DNA of 64,000 bases from NCBI RefSeq assembly GCF_018100785.1, contig NZ_JAGJEC010000001.1:1488001-1552000 (forward strand), in the 5' to 3' direction. Shown one piece after another: positions 8,882 to 17,971 of this stretch; the stretch's first letter is position 1; each line of letters begins with the position of its first letter. The DNA comes from Maribacter sp. MMG018 (GTDB lineage Bacteria; Bacteroidota; Bacteroidia; Flavobacteriales; Flavobacteriaceae). The position numbers and the translations under genes were made by a program. A model generated the notes under the pieces. That model ran no database searches, was not told where the DNA came from, and was given only the letters and a program-made list of their open reading frames with translations.

Positions 8882-10027
8882 TTAATCGTATTTTGATAAT
8901 GCGAAATCCTGAATGTTTTCTAAAATGGTTTCGTAATCTTCTCTTTTGTTAACAAAATCTAACGACGAAACATCTATAATTAATTGATTTTCTGGCGGAT
9001 ATGTTTTTAAAAAATCTAGATATCCCCTGTTGATATTTTCAAGATATTGGCTGTCAATACTTTGTTCGTAATCCCTGCCCCTTTTTTTAATTTGCTCCAA
9101 TAATCTTTCAGGTGTTTGGTACAGATAAACGTAGATTTTTGGCTTTTTCACCTCCTTGTACATGAAATTGAAAATCTTTCGATATAGGTCAAATTCATCT
9201 TTTTGAAGGGTTACATTGGCAAAAATCAAGGATTTAAAAATATCGTAATCACTCACCATAAAGTTCTTGAAAAGGTCGAATTGTTTGGTGTCGTCCATAT
9301 ACTGTTGGTATCGGTCTGCCAAAAAGGACATTTCCAAAGGAAAGGCATAACGGGCCTGGTCTTTATAGAAATTTGGTAAAAACGGATTGTCGGCAAATCT
9401 TTCCAGAATTAATTTGGCATTAAAATCTTCGGATATTTTTGTTGCCAAACTTGTTTTTCCCGCTCCAATATTCCCTTCGATAGCAATAAACTGCGTTTCA
9501 GAGAATAGACTTGTGCGATTAGGGAAAAGCTTTTCCTTTAATTTGGTCAATTTGCTTTTGTCCCTACATTCTTGTAACAGGTTTCGCGTGTCTTTATTAA
9601 AGATAGGATGGTAAAATTGTGGGGCGACATCTGCCAATGGCTTTAGTACAAACCTTCTTTCCTGTAATCTTGGATGAGGAATTGTTAAATTGTCGTTGTT
9701 GATAATTTCATAGCCGTAATAGATAATGTCTAAATCTATGATCCTACTTTCATAACCATCACTATTTTTTCTCTCCCTTCCCATGTTTTTTTCGATAAGC
9801 ATCAGCTTATCCAATAAGGGCTCGGGCTTCAATGCGGATTCTACCTTTACACAGGCATTAAAAAAGTCATCGGATTCAAAGCCCCAAGAAGGAGTATTGT
9901 ATATGGGCGATAATGCCGTAATTTCTCCGATATGCTTTTCAATTGAAAAAACTGCATGCTGAAGATTCTGTCTTTTGTTTCCTAGATTGCTTCCGATGGA
10001 AATATATACGGTTGTTGTTCTTGTCAT
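8882..10027 (-). CDS. folK: Fusion: HPPK (FolK) and deoxynucleoside kinase
   Basis: 381 residues counted from ATG 10027; an upstream in-frame ATG at 10060 would add an atypical 11-residue leader. The N-terminal ~150 residues are 6-hydroxymethyl-7,8-dihydropterin pyrophosphokinase of folate synthesis: SIGSNLGNKRQNL at the start, then the signature GYESRIIDLDIIYYG and IPHPRLQERRFVLKPL. Residues ~180-381 are a deoxynucleoside kinase with P-loop EGNIGAGKTS, DRYQQYMDD and the basic RGRDYEQ lid region, phosphorylating a deoxynucleoside for dNTP salvage. The fusion is in frame with no stop between the halves. The kinase substrate (dG, dA or dC) cannot be told from sequence. Confidence 0.9.
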   Translation of the reverse strand: MTRTTTVYISIGSNLGNKRQNLQHAVFSIEKHIGEITALSPIYNTPSWGFESDDFFNACVKVESALKPEPLLDKLMLIEKNMGRERKNSDGYESRIIDLDIIYYGYEIINNDNLTIPHPRLQERRFVLKPLADVAPQFYHPIFNKDTRNLLQECRDKSKLTKLKEKLFPNRTSLFSETQFIAIEGNIGAGKTSLATKISEDFNAKLILERFADNPFLPNFYKDQARYAFPLEMSFLADRYQQYMDDTKQFDLFKNFMVSDYDIFKSLIFANVTLQKDEFDLYRKIFNFMYKEVKKPKIYVYLYQTPERLLEQIKKRGRDYEQSIDSQYLENINRGYLDFLKTYPPENQLIIDVSSLDFVNKREDYETILENIQDFALSKYD

Positions 10028-10066
10028 AATCTGACAGCAAAATAAGTAAAACAATTTCACATTAGT

Positions 10067-10074
10067 TATCTTTG
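10067..10074 (+). promoter_or_regulatory. Candidate -7 element of the sppA promoter
   Basis: TATCTTTG matches the Bacteroidota TAnnTTTG -7 consensus, 24 bases before the sppA ATG at 10099. A TTG at 10072 that would lengthen the reading frame lies inside this element, which argues for the ATG. No clear -33 TTG is visible. Confidence 0.5.
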
Positions 10075-10098
10075 TCGGCTAATAAAAATTGCTATCGC

Positions 10099-11859
10099 AT
10101 GAACTTTTTGAGAAATTTTTTAGCATCGATTCTCGGCACTTTGTTTGCTTTTGGGATCCTCTTTGTTATGTTTTTGGTACTGGTAAGTCTATTGGGTAGC
10201 GGTGAAGATGCGGTAGTGGTGAAAGATAATTCTGTGTTGGAAATACAGTTGCAACGTCCGATTTCAGATTATACCGGTAGCGGTGAAGCAGACCCGTTTT
10301 CTGGAATATTCGAGGAGTCTCAGGGGTTGGATGAAATTCTACATGCCATAAAGGTGGCCAAGAACGATAAACGTATCAAGGGCATAAGTATCAATAATAA
10401 TTTTATTCTAGCCGGTCTATCACAAACCCAGAGCTTACGAAAGGTCTTAAAAGATTTTAAGGCATCTGGCAAGTTCGTATATGCCTATGGTGACTTTTAT
10501 TCACAAAAAGACTACTATTTGGCAAGTGTTGCGGATTCTGTTTTTTTGAATCCAGTAGGAGTGATGGATTTTAAAGGGTTGTCATCTGAGGTGTTGTACT
10601 ATAAGGATCTTCAAGAAAAAACAGGTATTAAAATGGAAGTGGTACGCCATGGTAAGTATAAAAGTGCCGTAGAACCTTATTTGGAAAATGAAATGAGCGA
10701 TGCAAATAGGACCCAGATCAAAGAGTTGATACAGTCTTTGTGGAATTCTATGCTTTCCGATATTTCTGAAGATAGAGGTATTGCCGAGCAAGACCTAAAT
10801 GTTATCGCGGATACCTTGGGGGCTAGATTGCCAAAGTATGCCAAAGAAAATGGGTTGATAGACAATATTCTTTTTTATGATGAATATGAAGGTACAATCG
10901 CCAGTATGCTGTCCGCCGAAGAAAATAAGGATGTAAATTATATCGCTTTAGACGATTATGCGAAATACGCTAACGGTAAGAAGCTTAAGGCCGGAAGTGA
11001 TAAAATTGCCGTAATCTTTGCGCAGGGAGAGATTTTGTATGGTGAAGGAGGTCCTGATATAATAGGTCAGGGTTTAATAAACGAAGCGCTTATAAAGGCA
11101 AAAGAAGATGATGGGGTAAAAGCGATAGTTTTAAGGGTAAATTCGCCGGGTGGTAGTGCGCTAACTTCCGATATAATTTGGAGGGAAGTAGAACTGGCCA
11201 AGGAGAAGAAACCTGTAGTGGTATCTATGGGTGATGTAGCTGCATCTGGTGGGTATTATATCGCGGCAGGTGCCGATAAGATATTTGCAGAGCCTACTAC
11301 TATTACTGGATCTATTGGTGTTTTTGGTACCGTGCCGAATATCAATGGTCTTGCAACGGATATAGGTATCAATGCAGAGCAGGTGGGTACCAATAAGAAC
11401 TCTGTAGATTATTCTTTATTCGAACCTATGAGCGATTCTTTTAGAAACCAGGTGCAAGAAAGTATAGAGGTAACTTACAATACTTTTTTAAGTAGGGTAG
11501 CTGCTGGCAGAAATATTTCTATGGCAGAGGCCGATAGTGTGGCACAAGGAAGGGTATGGAGCGGGGTCGATGCAAGACGGTTGGGTCTCGTAGATGAACT
11601 GGGGACTTTGGAGGATGCCATATCGGAAGCGGCCAACATGGCCGGGGTAGAAACCTATGGTGTTAAAAAATTTCCAAGATACAAATCTGGTTTTGAGAGA
11701 TTTATGGAAGATTTTTCGGGTGCTAGTGCAAAAACCAAAGATAATCTTATTAGGGAAGAAATAGGCGACAAGGCCTATAATGTACTGAAAGAGGTGCAAT
11801 CGATCATGAATCAAAAAGGGGTACAGGCCAGAATGCCCTTTACCCTAAATATAAATTAG
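10099..11859 (+). CDS. sppA: Signal peptide peptidase SppA, 67K type
   Basis: 586 residues, the long form with two tandem ClpP/crotonase-fold halves. One N-terminal membrane segment (about residues 10-33) anchors it in the inner membrane facing the periplasm. The catalytic dyad is visible: Lys188 in the N-terminal half (GKYKSAVEPY) and Ser383 in the C-terminal half (DVAASGGYY). It degrades cleaved signal peptides. The gene ends one base before the downstream transporter gene's ATG, so the two are co-transcribed. Confidence 0.95.
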   Translation: MNFLRNFLASILGTLFAFGILFVMFLVLVSLLGSGEDAVVVKDNSVLEIQLQRPISDYTGSGEADPFSGIFEESQGLDEILHAIKVAKNDKRIKGISINNNFILAGLSQTQSLRKVLKDFKASGKFVYAYGDFYSQKDYYLASVADSVFLNPVGVMDFKGLSSEVLYYKDLQEKTGIKMEVVRHGKYKSAVEPYLENEMSDANRTQIKELIQSLWNSMLSDISEDRGIAEQDLNVIADTLGARLPKYAKENGLIDNILFYDEYEGTIASMLSAEENKDVNYIALDDYAKYANGKKLKAGSDKIAVIFAQGEILYGEGGPDIIGQGLINEALIKAKEDDGVKAIVLRVNSPGGSALTSDIIWREVELAKEKKPVVVSMGDVAASGGYYIAAGADKIFAEPTTITGSIGVFGTVPNINGLATDIGINAEQVGTNKNSVDYSLFEPMSDSFRNQVQESIEVTYNTFLSRVAAGRNISMAEADSVAQGRVWSGVDARRLGLVDELGTLEDAISEAANMAGVETYGVKKFPRYKSGFERFMEDFSGASAKTKDNLIREEIGDKAYNVLKEVQSIMNQKGVQARMPFTLNIN

Positions 11860-11860
11860 A

Positions 11861-12571
11861 ATGCTCCATAAGGATAAATTGTTGGCCCGTAGAATTTATT
11901 TGTACCTAGGGGCCCTATTTATAACATCTTTGGTGGTTTCCAATCTAATATTTCAAAAGTTTTTCTATTGGAACCCCTTTGGTGATGTAACGATTTTTGG
12001 AGCCCCTTTGTTTGAGATATCGGTAGGTGTATTGCCTTATCCCATAACTTTTTTGATAACCGATTTAATATCGGAGATTTTTGGTAAGAAAAAGGCAAAC
12101 CAGATAGTGGTAGCCGGTATTTTTGCGTCCTTCTTTTCGTTACTCATCGTATACACCGGAAATTCGGTGCCCGCGACTTCTTGGTCTCCTGTTGCCGATG
12201 GTTTGTTTTCTAAAGTGTTCGGTAACACTATAATCGCGGTTTTTGCCTCTATGATGGCTTATTTGTTGGCCCAGTTCGTAGATATACAGATATATCATTT
12301 TTGGAAAAACCTTACAAGGGGAAAGTATCTTTGGCTACGGAATAATTTTTCTACTTTTTCCTCTCAGTTGATAGATACCTTTACCGTGGTCTTTCTTTTA
12401 TGCTCTTTTGGGGAGATACCTTGGGCTAGGTTCACGGGTCTTGTGATCAGTGGGTTTATTTTTAAGATAATTATAGCACTTTTAGACACCCCTTTGTTAT
12501 ACTTCTTCGTATATATAATGAGAAAACGCTTTAAGTTGGCGGTGAATCAAGAAATTGATCTGGACGCATAA
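11861..12571 (+). CDS. Queuosine precursor transporter (YhhQ/VUT family)
   Basis: 236 residues, about six membrane segments. It carries the family hallmarks VSNLIFQK near the start, YPITFLITDLISEIFGKKKA in the second segment, and RNNFSTFSSQLIDTFTVVFL. YhhQ proteins import 7-cyano-7-deazaguanine or a related queuine precursor for tRNA queuosine synthesis. The gene starts 1 base after sppA. The functional name follows the family; the substrate is inferred. Confidence 0.88.
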   Translation: MLHKDKLLARRIYLYLGALFITSLVVSNLIFQKFFYWNPFGDVTIFGAPLFEISVGVLPYPITFLITDLISEIFGKKKANQIVVAGIFASFFSLLIVYTGNSVPATSWSPVADGLFSKVFGNTIIAVFASMMAYLLAQFVDIQIYHFWKNLTRGKYLWLRNNFSTFSSQLIDTFTVVFLLCSFGEIPWARFTGLVISGFIFKIIIALLDTPLLYFFVYIMRKRFKLAVNQEIDLDA

Positions 12572-12617
12572 TATAAAGCCGATTTTTCTGTTTTTATCAC
12601 ACACGCAAAGTACAATT

Positions 12618-15371
12618 ATGAAAAAGAAGATTTTAAAGATCGCAGGTGTCTTGTTATTATTGGTAATTGGGGTGTTAGTGGCCATACCTTTTTTTCTGGA
12701 AGCCAAGATCGGCGATATTCTAAAGAACAATGTCAATAACTCGGTGAATGCCGACTTCGATTTTTCTGAGGCGAGCTTAAGTCTGATCCGTAGTTTTCCA
12801 AATGCGGAAGTGCGCTTACAAGATGTGAGTATGATCAATAAACAACCTTTTGAAGGCGATACGCTATTTGCGGCCAAAGAGGTTTCTTTGTCTATGGGGC
12901 TTATGCAATTATTGAAGGGCAGTGATGAACCGATTTCCATAAAAAATATTGCTATTGGCGATGCGCTGCTTCAAATTAAAGTGGATGAAAACGAAAATGC
13001 GAACTACGATATAGCTAAAGAAACCGGATCTGAAACTTCTACGGATACAGAGCCTGCTTCAACAGACGGGTTTTCGTTCAATATGGAATCGTACGAAATA
13101 ACCAACACAAAAATATCTTACGATGATTTTTCGACAGGAATTCATTTGGGTATTACCGATATGAACCACCGGGGAAAAGGAGATTTGTCTTTGGAGACAT
13201 CTGAGTTGGATACACATACCGATGCATTGGTGTCATTTGAAATGGATAGCGCCAATTATTTGAACAATAACAAAATACAGTTGGATGCCTTGATCGGTAT
13301 AGATCTAAAAGAGAACAAGTATTCTTTCTTAAAGAACGAAGCACTGTTGAATCAACTTCCTTTGGTATTCGATGGCTTTATAAAGATGAACGATGATAAC
13401 CAAGAGGTAGATATCAGCTTTAAAACACCTTCTTCGGATTTTAAAAATTTCTTGGCCGTTATTCCAGAGGCATATTCAAAAGATATAGCCAATGTTGCGA
13501 CTACCGGTAATTTTGAGGTAGAGGGTGCATTTGAGGGAATCGTGGATGAAGAGCATATACCTAAATTTAATATTACTATCAATTCCGATAATGCTTCTTT
13601 CAAATATCCGGATTTGCCAAAATCTGTAAAGAATATCTTTATTGATGTGGCGATAAATAATACTACAGGTATTGTAGAGGATACCTATGTAGATATTAAT
13701 AAGGCATCTTTTATGATCGATGAGGATAAATTTAACCTTACATCAAAAATAACGGAACTCATGGGCAATACACATGTAAATGCCCATATGGATGGTAAGA
13801 TGAACCTGGCAAATTTGGAAAAGGCATATCCTGTACCAGAGGGACTTAGTTTAAAGGGACTTTTGGATGCCGATATAAGTACCGCCTTTGATATGGAGAC
13901 CTTGGAAAAGAAGCAATATGAGAATACAAGGACCGAGGGGCAAATGACCTTGAGCGATTTTGAGTACAAGTCGGAGGAAATGCCAAATCCGGTCGTTTTA
14001 AAAACTACTTCGGTTAGTTTTAATCCTAAAACGGTGACGCTAAAAGAATTGGATGGTTCTACGGGTAAGACCGATTTTAAAGTGACGGGAGTCGTTAATA
14101 ATTTCTTGGGCTACTTTTTTAATGATGAGAATATAGAGGGTAATTTTAATCTAGACTCCAATACCTTTGCCCTGAACGATTTTATGGTAGAGGAGGCCCC
14201 AAAAACGGAAAGTGGTGAAGAGGAAGCAAATACTTCCGATTCATCGACCGAAAAAATTAAAATACCTTCTTTTCTCGATGCTACTTTTGTCGCCTCTGCC
14301 AATACGGTATTGTACGATGATATTACATTGAAGAATGTAAAGGGGAATTTGAAGATCAAAGATGAGAAGGCTACTTTGAGCAATATGACGTCTTCTTTAT
14401 TCGATGGCCAAGTTGCTTTTAGCGGTGAGGTTTCCACCAAGACCGATACTCCTACCTTTGCCATGAAATTGGGAATGGATCAGTTACAGGTAAGTGAAAC
14501 TTTTGAGGCTTTGGAACTTTTTAAGGTGTTGGCGCCGGTAGCACAAGTGATAAAAGGGACTTTTAGTTCAGATATTTCCTTGTCCGGAAATTTGACCGAT
14601 GATTTTTCTCCAGACCTTTTGTCTTTAAGTGGAGATATACTTGCAGATATTTTAACTAGGGAAATAAGTGCCGAAAAGGCGCCTATGCTTACCGCTTTGG
14701 ATAGTAAATTGAATTTTCTTGATTTGGAACAATTGAACCTCAAAGAGCTAAAGACAAAATTATCTTTTAAGGACGGATTGGTTTCTGTAAAACCCTTCAC
14801 CGTTAACTATAAAGATATAGCCATTAATGTTGATGGTAATCACACTTTTGACCAAAAAATGAATTACAAGGCTACTTTAGAGGTGCCTGCTAAGTATTTA
14901 GGTAAAGACATTACTGATTTAATTGCTAAAATAGACGATAGCTCTCTAGAAGGCTTAACAATTCCCGTAACCGCGAATATTGGAGGTATGTATAATAGTC
15001 CCGAGGTAACTACGGATTTAAGTTCGGGGGTGAAGAATTTGACCAATCAGTTGATAGAGATACAGAAGCAAAAACTAATTAGCGCAGGAAAAGATAAGGC
15101 CAAAGATTTAATAGGGGGGTTATTGTCCAATAATACTACCGAAAACGATTCTACCTCCGGTGATGATGTTAAAACGGATGCCAAAGAAGTGCTTGGAAAT
15201 ATTTTGGGGACCGTTAAAAAATCTGACACGACTACATCCAGTGCCGATACGACCGCTACAACACCGAAAAAGGAAGAGACGGTCAAAGAAGCGGCCAAAG
15301 ATATTCTAGGAGGTTTGTTCGGAAAGAAGAAAACAAGTGAAACGGAAACTCAAAAAGACTCGATCAAATAA
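12618..15371 (+). CDS. AsmA-like inner-membrane-anchored protein
   Basis: 917 residues from ATG 12618; a longer in-frame start at 12555 would overlap the upstream gene by 17 bases and give an atypical leader before the MKKKILK start. One N-terminal membrane helix (about residues 5-26) is followed by a long beta-strand-rich periplasmic region with the AsmA N-terminal pattern LSLIRSFPNAEVRLQDV. AsmA/TamB-type proteins are bridge-like proteins that affect outer-membrane lipid and protein content. The last ~110 residues are low complexity (D/T/S/K) and hold three related short segments: AKDLIGGLL, AKEVLGNIL and AKDILGGLF. Its 3' end overlaps the convergent DUF2797 gene by 8 bases. Confidence 0.85.
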   Translation: MKKKILKIAGVLLLLVIGVLVAIPFFLEAKIGDILKNNVNNSVNADFDFSEASLSLIRSFPNAEVRLQDVSMINKQPFEGDTLFAAKEVSLSMGLMQLLKGSDEPISIKNIAIGDALLQIKVDENENANYDIAKETGSETSTDTEPASTDGFSFNMESYEITNTKISYDDFSTGIHLGITDMNHRGKGDLSLETSELDTHTDALVSFEMDSANYLNNNKIQLDALIGIDLKENKYSFLKNEALLNQLPLVFDGFIKMNDDNQEVDISFKTPSSDFKNFLAVIPEAYSKDIANVATTGNFEVEGAFEGIVDEEHIPKFNITINSDNASFKYPDLPKSVKNIFIDVAINNTTGIVEDTYVDINKASFMIDEDKFNLTSKITELMGNTHVNAHMDGKMNLANLEKAYPVPEGLSLKGLLDADISTAFDMETLEKKQYENTRTEGQMTLSDFEYKSEEMPNPVVLKTTSVSFNPKTVTLKELDGSTGKTDFKVTGVVNNFLGYFFNDENIEGNFNLDSNTFALNDFMVEEAPKTESGEEEANTSDSSTEKIKIPSFLDATFVASANTVLYDDITLKNVKGNLKIKDEKATLSNMTSSLFDGQVAFSGEVSTKTDTPTFAMKLGMDQLQVSETFEALELFKVLAPVAQVIKGTFSSDISLSGNLTDDFSPDLLSLSGDILADILTREISAEKAPMLTALDSKLNFLDLEQLNLKELKTKLSFKDGLVSVKPFTVNYKDIAINVDGNHTFDQKMNYKATLEVPAKYLGKDITDLIAKIDDSSLEGLTIPVTANIGGMYNSPEVTTDLSSGVKNLTNQLIEIQKQKLISAGKDKAKDLIGGLLSNNTTENDSTSGDDVKTDAKEVLGNILGTVKKSDTTTSSADTTATTPKKEETVKEAAKDILGGLFGKKKTSETETQKDSIK

Positions 15372-16158
15372 TGGAGAGTCCTACATAGTAGCCCTCGTTG
15401 CTCCTAATATTAAAGACGGTTTCATCATCAAAGATGAGGTATTGGCCCTTGATGCCCATTAACGTTCCAGAGTAGCTTGGGGTTTTGTCCAGATTCAGGC
15501 TTTTTACTTTCTCGGGGTATTTTAATACAGGAAACTCAAGGTGGGTCTCAGCGTTGTCGGTGATATAAAAAGGCAGAGCCTCTTCTGGTATGTACTGTTT
15601 TAGTTTGTTTCGCCATGCCACAAGATCTTGGTCCTCTGTGTTATTGGTAAGCATTTTTCGCCAATTTGTTTTGTCGGAGAGGTGATCTTTTAACGCAACT
15701 TCGGTTATGCCTGCCAAATATCTGTTGGGTACTTCTACGATCTCTATGGCTTCATGTGCGCCTTGGTCTATCCATCTCGTAGGAACCTGAGATTTTCGGG
15801 TAACGCCAACTTTTATGTTACTAGAGTTGGCGAGGTAAACAATATGGGGTTGTAATTGTACTTTTTTCTCATAGGCCAAATCACGGTCCTCTATATCTAG
15901 ATGTGCCTTGCTCAGTTCGGGTCTCATGATCCAGTCGCCCGCCGAGGGAATTTCAAAAAAACACGATTTGCAAAAGCCCTGTCGGTAGATAGGCCGGTCA
16001 TTGCCGCAATTTAAACATTGGTGTTTTATGAAGTCTATTTTTATCTTCTTTCCCAATACTTGGTTCAGGTTCAGAAAATCCGATTCAAAAACTAAGTAAT
16101 ACTGAATAGGGCTATCGGCCTCGGTCTCCATTTTTCTTAAGACTCCTTCGTATTGCAT
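15364..16158 (-). CDS. DUF2797 protein with zinc ribbon and GIY-YIG-like region
   Basis: 264 residues from ATG 16158 (start MQYEGVL, which fits the family; an in-frame upstream start at 16254 would overlap the divergent gene). Four cysteines, CLNC near 48-51 and CKSC near 62-65, form a zinc ribbon. Further on, HIVYLANSSNIKVGVTRK...PTRWIDQGA and then a conserved Glu followed by DHLSDKTNW resemble the Y-L, KxGxT, R and E...W layout of T5orf172/MUG113-like GIY-YIG proteins. No function is established for this family that I can name with confidence. It is divergent from the GH3-type adenylating enzyme (76-base gap). Confidence 0.75.
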   Translation of the reverse strand: MQYEGVLRKMETEADSPIQYYLVFESDFLNLNQVLGKKIKIDFIKHQCLNCGNDRPIYRQGFCKSCFFEIPSAGDWIMRPELSKAHLDIEDRDLAYEKKVQLQPHIVYLANSSNIKVGVTRKSQVPTRWIDQGAHEAIEIVEVPNRYLAGITEVALKDHLSDKTNWRKMLTNNTEDQDLVAWRNKLKQYIPEEALPFYITDNAETHLEFPVLKYPEKVKSLNLDKTPSYSGTLMGIKGQYLIFDDETVFNIRSNEGYYVGLSII

Positions 16159-16234
16159 ATATGGTCTAATTAAAATTTCAATTTGAAAATGATGGGGATA
16201 AACCCTATTTTTAGGGCGTAAAGATACCCAAAAA

Positions 16235-17773
16235 ATGTCCATTCCTCTGTTCAATTCAATAGCGTCCTGGTTGTTAAAAAAACGCTATCATCAAATAGAA
16301 CTTTTCTTGAAATATCCTGAAGAGGTACAGGAAGAAGTGTTGTTGCAGTTATTGGAAATTGCTGAAGATACCGAAGTGGGGCGAGCATATGATTTTGAGT
16401 CCATTAATTCTTACAATACGTTTAAAGAGCGTGTTCCCGTGGTCTGCTATGAGGATGTGGAGCCTATTATAGAAAGAACCAGAAAGGGAGAACAAAATCT
16501 TTTTTGGCCTACTACGGTAAAACTATTCGCAAAAAGTAGTGGAACCACCAATGCGAAAAGCAAATTTATACCTGTAAGTTCCGAAGCATTGGAAGACTGT
16601 CATTATAAATCAGGAAAAGACTTGCTGTGCCTTTATTTGAACAATAATGAAAACTCTCAACTTTTTACCGGCAAAAGTCTAAGGTTGGGGGGTAGTAAAG
16701 AACTTTATGAGGACAATGGCTCGTTTTTTGGTGATCTATCGGCTATACTAATAGATAACATGCCGTTATGGGCAGAGTTTAGTAGTACCCCCAGTAATAA
16801 GGTTTCCCTGATGAGTGAGTGGGAAATTAAATTAAAGGCAATCATAGAGGAAAGTGTTCAGGAGAATGTAACCAGTTTGGCAGGGGTGCCATCTTGGATG
16901 TTGGTTTTGTTGAACAATGTTTTGCAAGAAACAGGTAAAGAACATCTTTTTCAGGTCTGGGAGAATTTAGAAGTCTATTTTCATGGCGGTGTCAGCTTTA
17001 GTCCCTATAAAGAACAGTACAAGAAATTACTGCCCAGAAAGCAGTTTAGGTATTATGAGATCTATAATGCCTCAGAAGGTTTTTTTGCAATACAGGACCG
17101 TAACGATGCCGATGATTTGTTGTTGATGTTGGATTATGGAATATTCTATGAGTTTATTCCTATGGATGTCTATGGAAGTGAAGATCAGCAGTGCATACCT
17201 ATTTGGGAAGTAGAGGTTGGTAAGAACTATGCAATTGTCATTACTACAAATTCTGGGTTATGGCGATATAAGATAGGTGATACGGTTCGTTTTACCTCGA
17301 AAAATCCGTATCGTATTCGTATTACAGGGCGAACCAAGCACCATATTAATGTTTTTGGAGAGGAATTGATTATTGAAAATGCAGAAGAGGCGCTAAAGAC
17401 CGTATGTCTTAAGACGGGTGCGGAAATTAAGGATTATACGGCTGGCCCCATATTTATGGAAGGTAATGAAAAGGGCGCCCATGAGTGGATTATTGAGTTT
17501 AGGAAACCACCGAAGGACTTGGATTATTTTACCGAATTTTTAGACAATGCATTAAAGTCGTTGAACTCAGATTATGAGGCAAAACGATACAATAATATTA
17601 CTTTAAAAATGCCCAAGGTGCATATAGCACGTGAGAACCTTTTTTATGATTGGCTTAAGGTGAATGATAAATTGGGAGGGCAACATAAAATTCCTAGACT
17701 TTCCAATCGAAGAGATTATTTAGAAGAGTTGCTTCTTATGAACAAAGAGAAGGGCAATTTGGTGGTAAATTGA
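16235..17773 (+). CDS. GH3-type acyl-adenylating enzyme (plant GH3 auxin-responsive family)
   Basis: 512 residues. This is the bacterial branch of the plant GH3 acyl-acid amido synthetase family, unrelated to glycoside hydrolase family 3. ATP-binding motifs are visible: FAKSSGTTNAKSKFIPV near residue 95, IYNASEGFFA near 277, YKIGDTVRF, and RITGRTKHHINVFGEE with the hinge basic residues. Plant members join acyl acids such as jasmonate or auxin to amino acids through an acyl-AMP. In Bacteroidota the substrate is unknown. The short 76-base gap to the divergent DUF2797 gene probably holds both promoters. Confidence 0.88.
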   Translation: MSIPLFNSIASWLLKKRYHQIELFLKYPEEVQEEVLLQLLEIAEDTEVGRAYDFESINSYNTFKERVPVVCYEDVEPIIERTRKGEQNLFWPTTVKLFAKSSGTTNAKSKFIPVSSEALEDCHYKSGKDLLCLYLNNNENSQLFTGKSLRLGGSKELYEDNGSFFGDLSAILIDNMPLWAEFSSTPSNKVSLMSEWEIKLKAIIEESVQENVTSLAGVPSWMLVLLNNVLQETGKEHLFQVWENLEVYFHGGVSFSPYKEQYKKLLPRKQFRYYEIYNASEGFFAIQDRNDADDLLLMLDYGIFYEFIPMDVYGSEDQQCIPIWEVEVGKNYAIVITTNSGLWRYKIGDTVRFTSKNPYRIRITGRTKHHINVFGEELIIENAEEALKTVCLKTGAEIKDYTAGPIFMEGNEKGAHEWIIEFRKPPKDLDYFTEFLDNALKSLNSDYEAKRYNNITLKMPKVHIARENLFYDWLKVNDKLGGQHKIPRLSNRRDYLEELLLMNKEKGNLVVN

Positions 17774-17971
17774 TTTTATAAATGTAACTAATACACTGAT
17801 ATTGTGTTTGTTATGTTGAATATTTTTTGAAATATTTCTTCTTCTTTTTAAATTGCCAAACCGTGTTACATCGAGTAATTGTGGCGTCTAACCAAATAAA
17901 TTATTGTTTTCGGCGTTAATAAGTCAATTTAGTAAGGCAGTTCCCAAATTAATAATTTACCAAATAATATT

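Noticed and set aside
10072-10098. Extended SppA start at TTG 10072
   Set aside because: The codon lies inside the -7 promoter element TATCTTTG, so it would not be in the transcript.
16235-17773. Reading the GH3-family name here as glycoside hydrolase family 3
   Set aside because: The motifs (SSGTT, GDTVRF) are those of acyl-adenylating enzymes; glycoside hydrolase family 3 is the separate gene at 2751.
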